NCBI RefSeq assembly: GCF_000788395.1
Contig: NZ_CP009888.1
Coordinates: 1 to 64,000, forward strand
DNA from: Pseudoalteromonas piratica
Lineage (GTDB): Bacteria > Pseudomonadota > Gammaproteobacteria > Enterobacterales > Alteromonadaceae
Direction: 5' to 3'
DNA: 64,000 nt
A model generated the notes under the pieces. That model worked only from the letters and a program-made list of their open reading frames with translations, did not search any database and was not told the DNA's origin. A program made the translations under genes and the position numbers. Below are positions 28,125-37,851 of this stretch, piece by piece; positions within the stretch are counted from its first letter, which is position 1; the number at the start of each line of letters is the position of its first letter.

Positions 28125-29962
28125 TACAAACTTCCTCTGGCAAATTTAAACGCCACAGCTTGCTGCGCTTGTTTAATTAAATAAAACGCCTCTTTAAGCT
28201 GGTGACGTTCAAGGGAAGTTAAATCTTCAGGATCAATACAGTTAGCTGGTAAGCCCTTTTGTTGTAACTGCACATTTAGGCGCAATTGAGTGAGATAGCG
28301 CCAACAATCTTTTAAATCATAAATGTCTGATTTATTCACATCTTGCTTTTTAGAAAGCGCACTTAAGCGTTCCAAAGTATTGGCCGCCGTAATATTGTGA
28401 TGCAGGGCATAAAGGCGAACAATATCGTTAATAATTGCCACACCACGCTTTTTCAAATCTAGAAAAGTATGCTTTTGTTGCGTTTTCTCTAGTTTAAACT
28501 GATTAAATAAGCCTATAGGAACAGAATTGGCGTTGATATCTGTCGCCATTGATGCAAAAAATATCTGGTTTTTAGTGGTTGTTAAAATGCCTTCACTAAA
28601 CGACTCATAAAGGCTTTCTGAGCCTTCAACAAAACGAATATCAAAAAAGATTTTACAGTTTAAAATGGCCTGTGGTGAAGGGCTTTTAATCCACGCACTA
28701 AACTGATTTAGCCACCCTGAAAGTCCCATTCGGCAATTATCTCGACTGGCCATAATGCCACCCGGACACTCTTTAATACCGCATGCAATCAGGTTGTCAC
28801 AAACAAACTCTCCAAGCGCTTTAAAATAATCCAGTTGTGGCTGTGTAAGATTATCTGGCAGCAATAAGCCGTTGTCTTGATCTGAATGTAAGGTTTGTTC
28901 TTCGCGTGCTTGTGAGCCAAAGCATATCCAACTAAATGGGGTGGGCGCGTTACCATGTTGTAGCTGAAACAGCTGTATCAACCGCGCGGTCATAGCATCG
29001 GTAATACCACTGAGTAATTTACCAATTAAACTTGTATCCTCTACCCTGTCTGAAAATCCTTTTAATAACTCAGGCACTTCTAATGCATAACGTTTGATAT
29101 CGGCAACACTATCAGCTTTATATATTCGACCAATTAACTGCACAGGATCGGATTTTTGCTGACGTAACAAGTCTGTTGCGGTGATCATACCTATCGGGTG
29201 GTGATGTTCATCCAGCACAGGTAAATGGTGAATATTTTGCTTTAGCATTAAATGAAACGCAGAAAATACCCGATTATGTTCAAACACGTGTTTTGGATTT
29301 GAAGTCATAATGGTTGCAACAACATCATTGGGGCTTCGCCCCTCAGCAAGCACACGATTACGCAAATCGCGATCGGTAATTACCCCCACCAGCTTTTTAT
29401 TTTCGGTAATCATTAACGATGACACACCAAACTGGCTCATGGTTCTTGCCGCATCTGCGATCTTAGTCTCTGGATCAGCCGTCACTGCGCCTTGCTTCAT
29501 AATTTCGCAAATGCGTTTACTTGACCAATCATCACTGCGTTTTTTGTAGTTAACACTTAATAATCGATTGGCATGGGCACGCACAAAATACTGGGCAAAC
29601 GCTTTGTAATGTTCACGTAAATAATCCCAATGTACTTGGCTTAACAGATACACGATGCCTTCGTTCTGAACTTCTAAGCGATTGCTAATTGGCTCGCCCG
29701 TTAGTAACGACGGGTAGCCAAAGTAATCACCTTCACTTAAGCGCGCAACTACCTCACCACTGCTGTCGAGAATGTCATAAAGACCCGAGCGAATTAAAAA
29801 TAGGCAAGGTGAATTTGAGTTTAACCATTGGTTTTGATTTTCAGGGGTTAAATAAACTGCTTCTAGACTTTTAATAAAGTATTCAGTGGCACTCGCCTCA
29901 AGATCGCAAAAGGGTGCTTGAGCCTGAATAAAACGCCCGACTTCATTTAGCTCTAATGCCAT
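28124..29962 (-). CDS. cNMP-binding/CBS-pair/DUF294 nucleotidyltransferase
   Basis: A 612-residue cytoplasmic protein with three regulatory or catalytic modules. A cyclic-nucleotide-binding domain lies at about 15-130 (EVVARLSEGDYFGYPSLLTG). A CBS pair lies at about 155-275 (IADAARTMSQFGVSSLMITE, HHLPVLDEHHHPIGMITATD). A DUF294 nucleotidyltransferase core follows at about 300-440 with FGSQAREEQTLHSDQDNGLL, then the DUF294_C helical domain. The ATG at 29962 has AAGGAGA before it, which rules out the in-frame start 33 nt upstream. It is coupled to the exonuclease gene. In other species this pair sits next to acetate symporters; the modified target is not known. Confidence 0.85.
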   Translation of the reverse strand: MALELNEVGRFIQAQAPFCDLEASATEYFIKSLEAVYLTPENQNQWLNSNSPCLFLIRSGLYDILDSSGEVVARLSEGDYFGYPSLLTGEPISNRLEVQNEGIVYLLSQVHWDYLREHYKAFAQYFVRAHANRLLSVNYKKRSDDWSSKRICEIMKQGAVTADPETKIADAARTMSQFGVSSLMITENKKLVGVITDRDLRNRVLAEGRSPNDVVATIMTSNPKHVFEHNRVFSAFHLMLKQNIHHLPVLDEHHHPIGMITATDLLRQQKSDPVQLIGRIYKADSVADIKRYALEVPELLKGFSDRVEDTSLIGKLLSGITDAMTARLIQLFQLQHGNAPTPFSWICFGSQAREEQTLHSDQDNGLLLPDNLTQPQLDYFKALGEFVCDNLIACGIKECPGGIMASRDNCRMGLSGWLNQFSAWIKSPSPQAILNCKIFFDIRFVEGSESLYESFSEGILTTTKNQIFFASMATDINANSVPIGLFNQFKLEKTQQKHTFLDLKKRGVAIINDIVRLYALHHNITAANTLERLSALSKKQDVNKSDIYDLKDCWRYLTQLRLNVQLQQKGLPANCIDPEDLTSLERHQLKEAFYLIKQAQQAVAFKFARGSL

Positions 29963-30053
29963 GGTAACTCTCCTTAACTGTGCCCAGCCTATCACCGTGA
30001 AAGAGGCTAAAAATAACCTAGGCTGTCTTTTGACTCTAGCAGAGCATTAAGCA

Positions 30054-30080
30054 AAAAAAAGCCCGACTATAGTCGGGCAT
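30054..30080 (-). terminator. Terminator of the symporter operon
   Basis: A perfect palindrome GCCCGACTAT/ATAGTCGGGC (30061-30080) has seven A residues to its left, giving a U-tract on the minus-strand transcript of the symporter. Confidence 0.85.
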
Positions 30081-30109
30081 TGAGGGTTATATTTGATTTA
30101 ACTCAAAGA

Positions 30110-31834
30110 TTAGTGAGCATGTGCTGCACTTGAACCTTTCGGGTTACGAATATCTTCAACCATTTGCTGAATTTCTTCAGGTGCTTCAGAGGTTAATTTA
30201 CATACTAAGAATGCAACACCGAAGTTTACTAGCATGCCAATTGTGCCAATACCTTCTGGTGAGATACCGAATAACCAATTATCAGCTACGTTCGCGCCTG
30301 GGTTTACAAACTTGAAGTAAATGATATAGCCCGCAGTAAATACGATACCCGAAATCATACCAGTGATTGCGCCTTCTTTATTCATACGCTTAGAGAAGAT
30401 ACCCATTAATAGCGTAGGGAAGAAGCTCGAAGCGGCTAAACCAAAGGCGAATGCCACAATTGCTGCTACGTACCCCGGCGGATTAATACCGAAGTAAGCG
30501 GAGATTGAAATCGCTATCATAGCGGCAAGTCGCGCGGCAATAAGCTCTTGCTTATCACTGATATTTGGCTTCAAGGTACGTTTAAGTAAATCATGCGATA
30601 CTGAGGTTGAAATAACCAGTAGTAAGCCCGCAGTTGTTGATAGTGCCGCAGCAATACCACCCGCAGCAACGAGTGCAATCACCCAAGCTGGTAAGTCAGC
30701 AATTTCTGGGTTTGCAAGTACCATGATATCACGGTCAATCTTAACTTCGTTTGCACTGTTAGGATCTTCCATTTTACCCGCTGAATACTGCATTTTGCCA
30801 TCGCCATTCTTATCGTTGAATGTGATTAAGCCTGTGCGTTCCCAGTTTTTAACCCAAGTTGGTGCTTCTGCGTATTCTGTACCGCTGCCGTCTTTACCAT
30901 TAATTGTATCAATTAGGTTTACACGAGCGAACGAAGCAACTGCTGGTGCTGTAGTGTAAACAATCGCAATGAATACTAATGTCCATGCCGCTGAAATACG
31001 CGTGTCTTTTACTTTTGGTACAGTGAAGAAACGAACAATTACGTGAGGAAGACCCGCAGTACCTACCATTAACGCAGCAGTAATTGCGAATACATCGATC
31101 ATCGATTTAGACCCTTCGGTGTATTGGGCAAACCCGAGTTCGGCACTGAGTCCATCGAGCTTATCAAGTACATACATGCCTGAACCGTCAGTTAGTGTTG
31201 CACCAAAACCAGTTTGCGGTAGAACGTGACCTGTCATCATCAATGAGATGAAAATTGCAGGTACTAAGTATGCAAATACAAGCACACAGTACTGCGCTAC
31301 TTGCGTATACGTGATGCCTTTCATACCACCTAATACTGCGTAGAAGAATACGATTACCATACCAATGTAAACACCAGTTTCGATATCAACTTCTAAGAAA
31401 CGAGAGAATACAACACCAACACCACGCATTTGACCGGCAATGTAAGTAAAGCAGATGAAGATTGCACAGATAACCGCTACCGTACGCGCTGTTTGCGAGT
31501 AATAACGGTCACCAATGAAATCTGGCACAGTAAATTTACCAAACTTACGTAAGTAAGGTGCTAAACACAGTGCAAGTAGAACATAACCACCTGTCCAACC
31601 CATGAGGTAAACACCACCGTCGTAACCAACGAATGAAATAATACCCGCCATAGAAATAAATGATGCAGCACTCATCCAGTCAGCCGCAGTTGCCATACCA
31701 TTTGCAACAGGTGGTACACCCCCGCCAGCAACATAGAATTCTTTCGTTGATCCCGCACGTGCCCAAATTGCAATGGCAATATACATTGCAAAACTTGCAC
31801 CTACGATAATAAAAGTTAGCGTTTGAACGTCCAT
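30110..31834 (-). CDS. actP: Sodium:solute symporter, acetate permease-like
   Basis: A 574-residue inner-membrane symporter of the SSS family. About 13 hydrophobic segments are seen, with the [20 protein letters not shown] TM3 region typical of the ActP branch ([20 protein letters not shown]) and the [18 protein letters not shown] sodium-site helix. A hydrophilic insertion at about residues 310-370 ([28 protein letters not shown]) contains an EF-hand-like DKNGDGKM loop. It follows the DUF4212 gene by 11 nt and is the second gene of that unit. The CrbS-type kinase is divergent. Substrate is probably acetate, but other short-chain acids cannot be excluded. Confidence 0.85.
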   Translation of the reverse strand: MDVQTLTFIIVGASFAMYIAIAIWARAGSTKEFYVAGGGVPPVANGMATAADWMSAASFISMAGIISFVGYDGGVYLMGWTGGYVLLALCLAPYLRKFGKFTVPDFIGDRYYSQTARTVAVICAIFICFTYIAGQMRGVGVVFSRFLEVDIETGVYIGMVIVFFYAVLGGMKGITYTQVAQYCVLVFAYLVPAIFISLMMTGHVLPQTGFGATLTDGSGMYVLDKLDGLSAELGFAQYTEGSKSMIDVFAITAALMVGTAGLPHVIVRFFTVPKVKDTRISAAWTLVFIAIVYTTAPAVASFARVNLIDTINGKDGSGTEYAEAPTWVKNWERTGLITFNDKNGDGKMQYSAGKMEDPNSANEVKIDRDIMVLANPEIADLPAWVIALVAAGGIAAALSTTAGLLLVISTSVSHDLLKRTLKPNISDKQELIAARLAAMIAISISAYFGINPPGYVAAIVAFAFGLAASSFFPTLLMGIFSKRMNKEGAITGMISGIVFTAGYIIYFKFVNPGANVADNWLFGISPEGIGTIGMLVNFGVAFLVCKLTSEAPEEIQQMVEDIRNPKGSSAAHAH

Positions 31835-31845
31835 TATTATTCTCC

Positions 31846-32109
31846 TTACTCGTCAACGCCGTACTTTTTGTCTAACGCAGACATCTTGTTCACGTAAACA
31901 AAAATCAGGGCAACAAAGGTATAAATGGCGCCCTGCTGAGAGAACCAGAAACCTAATTTAAAACCAAAGAAACGGATTTCGTTAAGCGCATCGACAAATA
32001 AAATGCCGCAACCATACGCAACGACAAACCATACAGCTAAAAGCTTAAGCACCAGCGAAAGGTTTTCCGCCCAATATGCTTTGGCTTGATCATTATCTTT
32101 AAAAGCCAT
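31846..32109 (-). CDS. DUF4212 small subunit of a sodium symporter
   Basis: An 87-residue protein with two transmembrane helices ([37 protein letters not shown]). DUF4212 proteins are found directly before SSS-family symporters, where they are thought to form a two-subunit carrier. AGGGGA precedes the ATG at 32109. It is 11 nt from the symporter gene. The upstream 372-bp gap, shared with the divergent kinase gene, holds a 22-bp palindrome and otherwise no gene. Confidence 0.85.
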   Translation of the reverse strand: MAFKDNDQAKAYWAENLSLVLKLLAVWFVVAYGCGILFVDALNEIRFFGFKLGFWFSQQGAIYTFVALIFVYVNKMSALDKKYGVDE

Positions 32110-32297
32110 TTTTATATCCCCTAGTCATGCAAAATTGCACGTTAATTAATCGTCATCATTGACTCTAGCAACGCAAAGGCAAGATTAAAGTGCGACCTTA
32201 GTCGTAACATTTTGTTAACTTGAACAGATGACGAGTGGGATTATTCAGCGCTTAAAAAACTAAAGTGAGCAATATCAGGGCTTTCAAGGAGTTTTGG

Positions 32298-32319
32298 GTT
32301 ACGTTTACGTAAACGTAAC
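32298..32319. promoter_or_regulatory. 22-bp perfect palindrome, likely operator
   Basis: GTTACGTTTAC and GTAAACGTAAC form a perfect 22-bp palindrome made of three ACGT cores at 6-bp pitch. A partial copy (GTTATGTTTACG) follows at about 32332-32343. It lies 189 bp before DUF4212-actP and 163 bp before the divergent kinase gene, inside the 372-bp gap 32110-32481. It is not a terminator because no T-tract follows. The cognate regulator is not evident here. Confidence 0.6.
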
Positions 32320-32481
32320 AATTGTTTTTGGGTTATGTTTACGACATTAGTCGAATAAGCTGAGAAAGATCCGTTTTGGCTTATTAAATTCAAGCGCTTA
32401 CAGTCAATTTAATAGGTATGCACAGTTTCATAAAAAAGTGATAAATTACCTTAACTTTCAAAAATAATAATAAGAGTACCT

Positions 32482-35400
32482 ATGACAATCGCGCTGATTT
32501 TTGTTGCTTTAGCTTATATTGGTGTGCTGTTTTGGCTCGCTAATTGGGGTGATAAAACCACACCACTGGCAAAAAAGATTAGTCACCACCCGTTTGTTTA
32601 TTCTTTTGCTTTAGGTATTTATTGTACTTCTTGGACGTTTTACGGGGCAGTAGGAACCGCTGCTAACTCAGGCTGGAGTTACCTGCCCATTTTACTCGGC
32701 CCTTCCCTATTATTTATTTTTGGTCATAACTTTTTACGCAAAATGATTTTGGTAAGTAAAAAGCAAAATATTACTACCATTGCCGACTTTATTTCCGCTC
32801 GCTACGGTAAACGCCAACTAACCGCTATTTTAGTTACCTTTATAGCGTTACTCGCGACTATCCCCTATATCGCACTGCAACTTAAAGCGCTCAGCACAAG
32901 TTTTGTATTACTGCAAAATAATAGCGAAATTTCAGGCAGTATGATGGCGTTAATTGGTACCTTGCTTATGGCCATCTTTGCAATTTTCTTTGGTACACGC
33001 AAAGTAGACGTGACCGAGTATCGCTCTGGGTTAATGCTTGCCGTTGCCTTTGAATCAATCGTAAAACTCTTTGCCCTCGCAGCTGTAGCAGGCCTTTCCT
33101 ATTATGTGTTCACGCATTACCAAGACGGCATGTGGGAATATTTTACGAACCAAATATCCTTTGGTCAGTGGCAAAAAGAAGACTTTTTTAGCTTCAATTT
33201 TGTTGCCCAATCATTGATGGCAGCAGCAGCGGTAATCTGCCTTCCCCGTCAATTTCATGTAACGGTGGTCGATAACCAAGATATTAATCATTTAAAAACT
33301 GCACGTTGGGCGTTTCCACTTTATTTGTTACTTACCGCGGGCATTATTATTCCTATCGCCACAGCTGCAATGCACCCGCAAATTGGTGGCAGCGCGGCTG
33401 CAGATAGCTTTGTTTTAGCCTTACCACTTGCTCAGCAAAGTGCGTTTTTATCAACCTTTGTGTTTATTGGTGGTTTATCTGCGGCCACTGCGATGATTGT
33501 CGTTGCAACACTGACTCTCAGTACCATGATCTCAAATGATGTTGTGTTACCACTAATGCTGCGCCGTAAATTTAAACGCAACCTCATCACCACCAGCTAC
33601 AAGCGCCGTATTTTACTTACCCGTCGTTTTACCATTGCTGCAATATTAGGGCTTTCTTACCTTTACCAACAATTATTTGGTAACCAAGCCGCTCTTGCCA
33701 GTATGGGCCTCGTTGCCTTCTCCTTGGTAACCCAGTTAATTCCAGCTGTTGTAGGCGGTTTGTATTGGCGTAAAGGCCATGCCTATGGTGTTTATGCAGG
33801 GTTATTAGCGGGCTTTGCTTGCTGGATGCTCTATTTGATGCTGCCTTTGTTTGAAGGTGCCGTTATCACAGACAGTGCGATGCAACAAAGTGTCATTACG
33901 CAAGGTACCTTTGTCGCGCTGATTGCCAATGTAATTTGTTATATCACCTTTTCACTTGGCGCTAACGAACGTTTAGTTGATCGCATTCAGGCTGCAGCAT
34001 TTGTTAATCCAAAAGAACAATTAAAACTTGATAAACATCACAGCAAACAAATAAATGCCACGGTTTACGACTTAAAAGTGCTACTGCAAACCTTTTTAGG
34101 TATTCAACGTTCAAAACAACTTATTGTTCGTTACACCATGAAGCACGACTTTGCAGACGACAACGATACACCCACCAGTGATTTTGTCGATTTTTGTGAA
34201 AGAGCACTCACAGGGGTACTCGGCGCATCTTCTGCACGCGTATTAATAGGTGCGGTTATTTCTGGCAAACAAATGGCATTTGAAGAGGTCGTTAACTTCT
34301 TTGATGAAACCACCCAAGCGATTCAGTTCAATCAAAACCTACTTTTTACTTCGTTAGAAAATCTCAGCCACGGTATTTCGGTAGTTGATCGCAACTTAAA
34401 ATTGGTTGCCTGGAACCGGCGCTACACTGAACTCTTTGAATACCCTGAGGGCTTTTTAGAAGTAGGACAACCCATTGAAGAAGTAATTCGTCATAATGTC
34501 AGCAAAGGCGAATGTGGACCAGGTGAAATTGATGCGCAGGTACAAAAGCGTGTACAACATTTACGTAATGGCACGTCGCATCACTTTATTCGCCGAAGAC
34601 GTAATGGCCAAGTCATCGAAATGATTGGTAATCCATTGCCCGATGGTGGTTTTGTAACTTGCTTTTCAGATATTACAACACACATTGAAACCCAGCATGC
34701 ACTGGAAGAGGTCAATATCGATCTGGAAAATCGGATTGAAGCGCGGACCTTAGAAATTCGCTCGATCAATGAAGATTTAGAAGCACAGATCGAAAAACGT
34801 ATCGAGACGGAAAAACAACTTAATCAGGCAAAGCTTGAAGCTGAAAAAGCCAATGATAGTAAAACCCGCTTTTTAGCCCTAGCCTCGCACGATATTTTAC
34901 AACCACTTAATGCAGCGCGACTTTATTTAGCCGCTGTTGACCAAACAGAGCTTTCAGAAACGAATTTAGGCACCATGGAAAAGTTAGGTGATAGCTTAGA
35001 TTCAACCGTACACTTGATGTCAGGGTTACTTGAAATAGCCAAGTTAGAACAAGGGGCAATGAAGCCAACACCTCGCCACTTCCCTATTAATGATATTTTA
35101 GGGCCACTTGCAAATGAATACATTATTTTAAGTAAAGAAAAGGGGCTTGATTTTAAAGTGCGCACTAACAACGCAATAGTGCATGCCGATACCACCTATT
35201 TGCGCCGAATTATACAAAACCTCGTGTCAAATGCCGTGAAATACACTGAAACAGGTAAAGTATTAGTTGCTTGTCGCAAGCGCAAACACGACCTCAGAAT
35301 AGAAGTTTGGGATACCGGCCCTGGCATTAGCGAAGTCGAACAAGCCAAAGTATTTAATGACTTTTACCGTATTGAAGCCAGTGATAATAAAGGTCTAGGT

Positions 35401-35928
35401 TTAGGGTTAGGTGTTGTAAAACGTATGGCCGATTTAATGTCATTAAAGTTAGAATTAAAATCAACGCCAAATAAAGGCAGTTGTTTTGCCATTGAAGTGC
35501 CTTATGGTGATATTAAACTGGTGCAAGAAAAAGCTACCAACAAAGTGATTTTAGATAATAAACAAACGCTTAATGTGTTGGTCGTTGACGACGAACAAGA
35601 AAACTTGGATGCGATGGGCACCTTAATGACTAAATGGGGTTGCCGTTATACCGCATTTAATTTAGTCGATGACGTATTAGCCCATGCCAAGCAAGCTGCT
35701 GCACCTGATTTAATTTTAATGGATTTCCAGCTTAGCCATGAAATAAATGGCGTTGACTTGATTGAGCAATTGCGAAGTGATTGGCAAGCTGAGATCCCTG
35801 CGGTACTAATTACGGCGGTAAGAGATGATGAACTCAAGCGAAGTACCAAAGAAAAGGCTATTCACTATTTGAGTAAGCCAGTGAAACCGGCAAAATTAAA
35901 GGCATTAATAAAACATACCAGCCGTTAG
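32482..35928 (+). CDS. CrbS-type hybrid kinase: sodium-symporter domain, PAS, HisKA, HATPase, receiver
   Basis: A 1148-residue membrane sensor kinase. Residues about 1-480 are an SSS symporter domain with about 13 helices (FYGAVGTAANSGWSYLPILL, TLSTMISNDVVLPLMLRRKF). A PAS domain lies at about 615-740 (ENLSHGISVVDRNLKLVAWN), followed by a coiled coil to about 800. The phosphoacceptor is His803 (ALASHDILQPLNAARL). The ATPase has NLVSNAVKYTETGKV and DTGPGI, and a C-terminal receiver carries Asp1081 (LILMDFQLS). CrbS kinases in Vibrio and Pseudomonas control acetate use. The partner regulator CrbR and acs are not in this window, but the divergent ActP-like symporter supports the role. Confidence 0.9.
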   Translation: MTIALIFVALAYIGVLFWLANWGDKTTPLAKKISHHPFVYSFALGIYCTSWTFYGAVGTAANSGWSYLPILLGPSLLFIFGHNFLRKMILVSKKQNITTIADFISARYGKRQLTAILVTFIALLATIPYIALQLKALSTSFVLLQNNSEISGSMMALIGTLLMAIFAIFFGTRKVDVTEYRSGLMLAVAFESIVKLFALAAVAGLSYYVFTHYQDGMWEYFTNQISFGQWQKEDFFSFNFVAQSLMAAAAVICLPRQFHVTVVDNQDINHLKTARWAFPLYLLLTAGIIIPIATAAMHPQIGGSAAADSFVLALPLAQQSAFLSTFVFIGGLSAATAMIVVATLTLSTMISNDVVLPLMLRRKFKRNLITTSYKRRILLTRRFTIAAILGLSYLYQQLFGNQAALASMGLVAFSLVTQLIPAVVGGLYWRKGHAYGVYAGLLAGFACWMLYLMLPLFEGAVITDSAMQQSVITQGTFVALIANVICYITFSLGANERLVDRIQAAAFVNPKEQLKLDKHHSKQINATVYDLKVLLQTFLGIQRSKQLIVRYTMKHDFADDNDTPTSDFVDFCERALTGVLGASSARVLIGAVISGKQMAFEEVVNFFDETTQAIQFNQNLLFTSLENLSHGISVVDRNLKLVAWNRRYTELFEYPEGFLEVGQPIEEVIRHNVSKGECGPGEIDAQVQKRVQHLRNGTSHHFIRRRRNGQVIEMIGNPLPDGGFVTCFSDITTHIETQHALEEVNIDLENRIEARTLEIRSINEDLEAQIEKRIETEKQLNQAKLEAEKANDSKTRFLALASHDILQPLNAARLYLAAVDQTELSETNLGTMEKLGDSLDSTVHLMSGLLEIAKLEQGAMKPTPRHFPINDILGPLANEYIILSKEKGLDFKVRTNNAIVHADTTYLRRIIQNLVSNAVKYTETGKVLVACRKRKHDLRIEVWDTGPGISEVEQAKVFNDFYRIEASDNKGLGLGLGVVKRMADLMSLKLELKSTPNKGSCFAIEVPYGDIKLVQEKATNKVILDNKQTLNVLVVDDEQENLDAMGTLMTKWGCRYTAFNLVDDVLAHAKQAAAPDLILMDFQLSHEINGVDLIEQLRSDWQAEIPAVLITAVRDDELKRSTKEKAIHYLSKPVKPAKLKALIKHTSR

Positions 35929-35947
35929 TTTTACAAAAAAACAATCT

Positions 35948-35974
35948 AATGCGTCGGCGTTTTACCGACGCATT
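35948..35974. terminator. Bidirectional terminator
   Basis: A 10-bp stem AATGCGTCGG/CCGACGCATT with loop CGTTTTA lies between the convergent kinase and outer-membrane barrel genes, with A/T-rich flanks. Confidence 0.8.
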
Positions 35975-35981
35975 CTTGCAT

Positions 35982-36587
35982 TTAGAATTGGTAATTAACA
36001 CCAACACCAAAAGTCACAGAGTCTAAATCACCCATATCAAAGTACTGCACGCCCGCATCCATTCCTAAGCCAAAATCCCATGCATACTGCCAACCAGCTT
36101 CTAGGTAAACACCTGTACCAGAATCCTCAAGTAATAGTCTGTCATCGCGCAAAATTTCATAGTCATAAATATTTGCACCTAGTTTAGCGTAAAGGCTGTT
36201 GCGTTTTGATAGTGGAATAGCTGCTTTACCTGCAAGCACAAGGCTGGTTACTTCCAACTCATCTGCACCAATACCAAACATTGAGTCGTTGCGATCGCGA
36301 CAGGTAAATCCATTATCAAAATCTTCACACTCCCAATCGCTGGCATCAAAACCAAAATTTAATCCCACTTCCAGTGATAACGTTTGATTCAATTTATAGT
36401 TGTAGTAAGAATAAAAGTTCGTGTAATCCTCATCTGGTGAACTCTTAAGCTCAACATTACCAACGGCAATTTTACCGCCAAAAGTATGTCTTTTTAGCTC
36501 GTTGTGTTCAGTGCTATTTGCAACAGCTACGGTTGATGAAATAAGCGAAAGTGCTACCAGTGCACGCGCAATTTTTGTAACGGCCAT
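35982..36587 (-). CDS. Outer-membrane beta-barrel protein (porin-like)
   Basis: A 201-residue protein with a signal peptide (MAVTKIARALVALSLISSTVA) and alternating-residue beta strands up to the terminal aromatic in VGVNYQF, the usual barrel insertion signal. It fits an eight-stranded barrel of the OmpW/OmpA-like beta-barrel type. Two cysteines (DWECEDFDNGFTCRDRNDS) lie in a long external loop and may form a disulphide. Function is unknown. It is monocistronic and converges with the CrbS-type kinase gene. Confidence 0.8.
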   Translation of the reverse strand: MAVTKIARALVALSLISSTVAVANSTEHNELKRHTFGGKIAVGNVELKSSPDEDYTNFYSYYNYKLNQTLSLEVGLNFGFDASDWECEDFDNGFTCRDRNDSMFGIGADELEVTSLVLAGKAAIPLSKRNSLYAKLGANIYDYEILRDDRLLLEDSGTGVYLEAGWQYAWDFGLGMDAGVQYFDMGDLDSVTFGVGVNYQF

Positions 36588-36807
36588 TGTTGTGCTTCCT
36601 TTTCAAAATAAGACTGCTGCTAGTGTAGAGTGTTACCTTCCTAAAATGTGTAAGTAATTGTCAGAAATGGTTAGCGCTAATTAAAGGTTTTACTTATCCA
36701 TAAAACGCCCGTTAAAAAGAAAATTAAATATTTATATTTTTTATTGATTACATAACAGATATATATAAATATACACCCATTACTTTTGCTGTCTGGGATA
36801 AGGAACC

Positions 36808-37641
36808 ATGAAAAAAGTACTGCTTGCAGAATGCCCTGATGAACCGGGACTCATCGCTAAAATTACGAGTTTATGTTTTGAACATAAACTGAATATTATT
36901 CGCAATGATGAATTTGTTGACCGCGATAATCATCGCTTTTATATGCGCACAGCACTGCAAGGTGATTTTGACAATAGCGACCTTGTTGCGCAACTAAAAC
37001 ACATTTTGCCTGATGGCACGAAAGTCAGTTTAAAAGGCGAAGAAAAAGCCAAAGTAGTGTTACTCGCCACTAAAGAGGCACACTGTTTAGGTGGCGTATT
37101 GTTAAAATGCTTTGAAAATGCAATGAATGTTGAGATCCAAGCGGTGATCGCAAACTACCCGGATTTAGAGCCTTTAGTAACCGGTTTTGATATCCCTTTT
37201 TATTGCATTAGCCATGACGGCCTATCGCGTGAGCAACACGACGCAAAAGTGGCTGAAAAAATTAACGAGTTTAACCCTGATTTAATCGGCCTTGCCAAGT
37301 ATATGCGTATTTTAAGCCCTGAGTTTGTTGCACAGTTCAGCGGTAAAATCATCAATATTCACCACTCGTTTTTACCCGCCTTTATTGGTGCAAAACCCTA
37401 CCATCAAGCATTTCAACGCGGCGTGAAGATGATTGGTGCCACCGCCCATTTTGTAACCGATGAACTCGACGAAGGCCCGATCATCGAACAAGATATTTGC
37501 CACGTAAACCACGCACAAAACGCCGAAAAGCTAGCCGCACTTGGCCGCGATGTAGAAAAAAACGTATTCTGCCGCGCCCTGCAATGGGCCGCTGAACAAC
37601 GGATATTTATTAATGGTAATAAAACAGTGGTGTTTAAGTAA
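36808..37641 (+). CDS. purU: Formyltetrahydrofolate deformylase
   Basis: PurU hydrolyses 10-formyl-tetrahydrofolate to formate and tetrahydrofolate, balancing C1 pools. The 277-residue protein has an N-terminal ACT domain (LLAECPDEPGLIAKITSLCF) to about residue 85 and a formyltransferase-type hydrolase domain. Key motifs are LAKYMRILSPEFV, NIHHSFLPAFIGAKPYHQAF with the catalytic His, and the Asp in ATAHFVTDELDEGPI. An AAGGA site precedes the ATG. The upstream region to about 36780 is strongly AT-rich. It is monocistronic, and could cooperate with the methionine and folate genes elsewhere in the window. Confidence 0.93.
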   Translation: MKKVLLAECPDEPGLIAKITSLCFEHKLNIIRNDEFVDRDNHRFYMRTALQGDFDNSDLVAQLKHILPDGTKVSLKGEEKAKVVLLATKEAHCLGGVLLKCFENAMNVEIQAVIANYPDLEPLVTGFDIPFYCISHDGLSREQHDAKVAEKINEFNPDLIGLAKYMRILSPEFVAQFSGKIINIHHSFLPAFIGAKPYHQAFQRGVKMIGATAHFVTDELDEGPIIEQDICHVNHAQNAEKLAALGRDVEKNVFCRALQWAAEQRIFINGNKTVVFK

Positions 37642-37700
37642 CTATTCCAAATAATTGCTTCAATGTTAATCCTTAGCACTGATTAATATTCGATACATTA

Positions 37701-37778
37701 TTTTTCGCACTGGTGACGGCAGCCAAAGGGGGGCCGGCGTTAGCCCCCTTTTGGCTGCTGTCGCCAGCGCGACAAAAA
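37701..37778. repeat. 78-bp imperfect palindromic element
   Basis: Two arms of about 30 nt pair around a central GCCGGCGTTAG. The left arm reads TTTTTCGCACTGGTGACGGC then AGCCAAAGGGGG, and the right arm is its near complement ending GCGCGACAAAAA. The inner arms are G/C-rich against an AT-rich surrounding. Tracts outside the stem are A on both strands reading outward, so it is not a simple terminator; a REP- or MITE-like repeat is more likely. Confidence 0.6.
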
Positions 37779-37814
37779 TGAACAAGAGGACGTCATGGAT
37801 GGCGTTAGATAAAT

Positions 37815-37841
37815 GCAGGGAAGCAATCACACCTTCCCTGC
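37815..37841 (-). terminator. Probable terminator of the GH109-like gene
   Basis: A 9-bp stem GCAGGGAAG/CTTCCCTGC with a 9-nt loop lies directly after the minus-strand GH109-like gene. Only a weak T-tract follows. Confidence 0.6.
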
Positions 37842-37851
37842 TTAAAAATAG

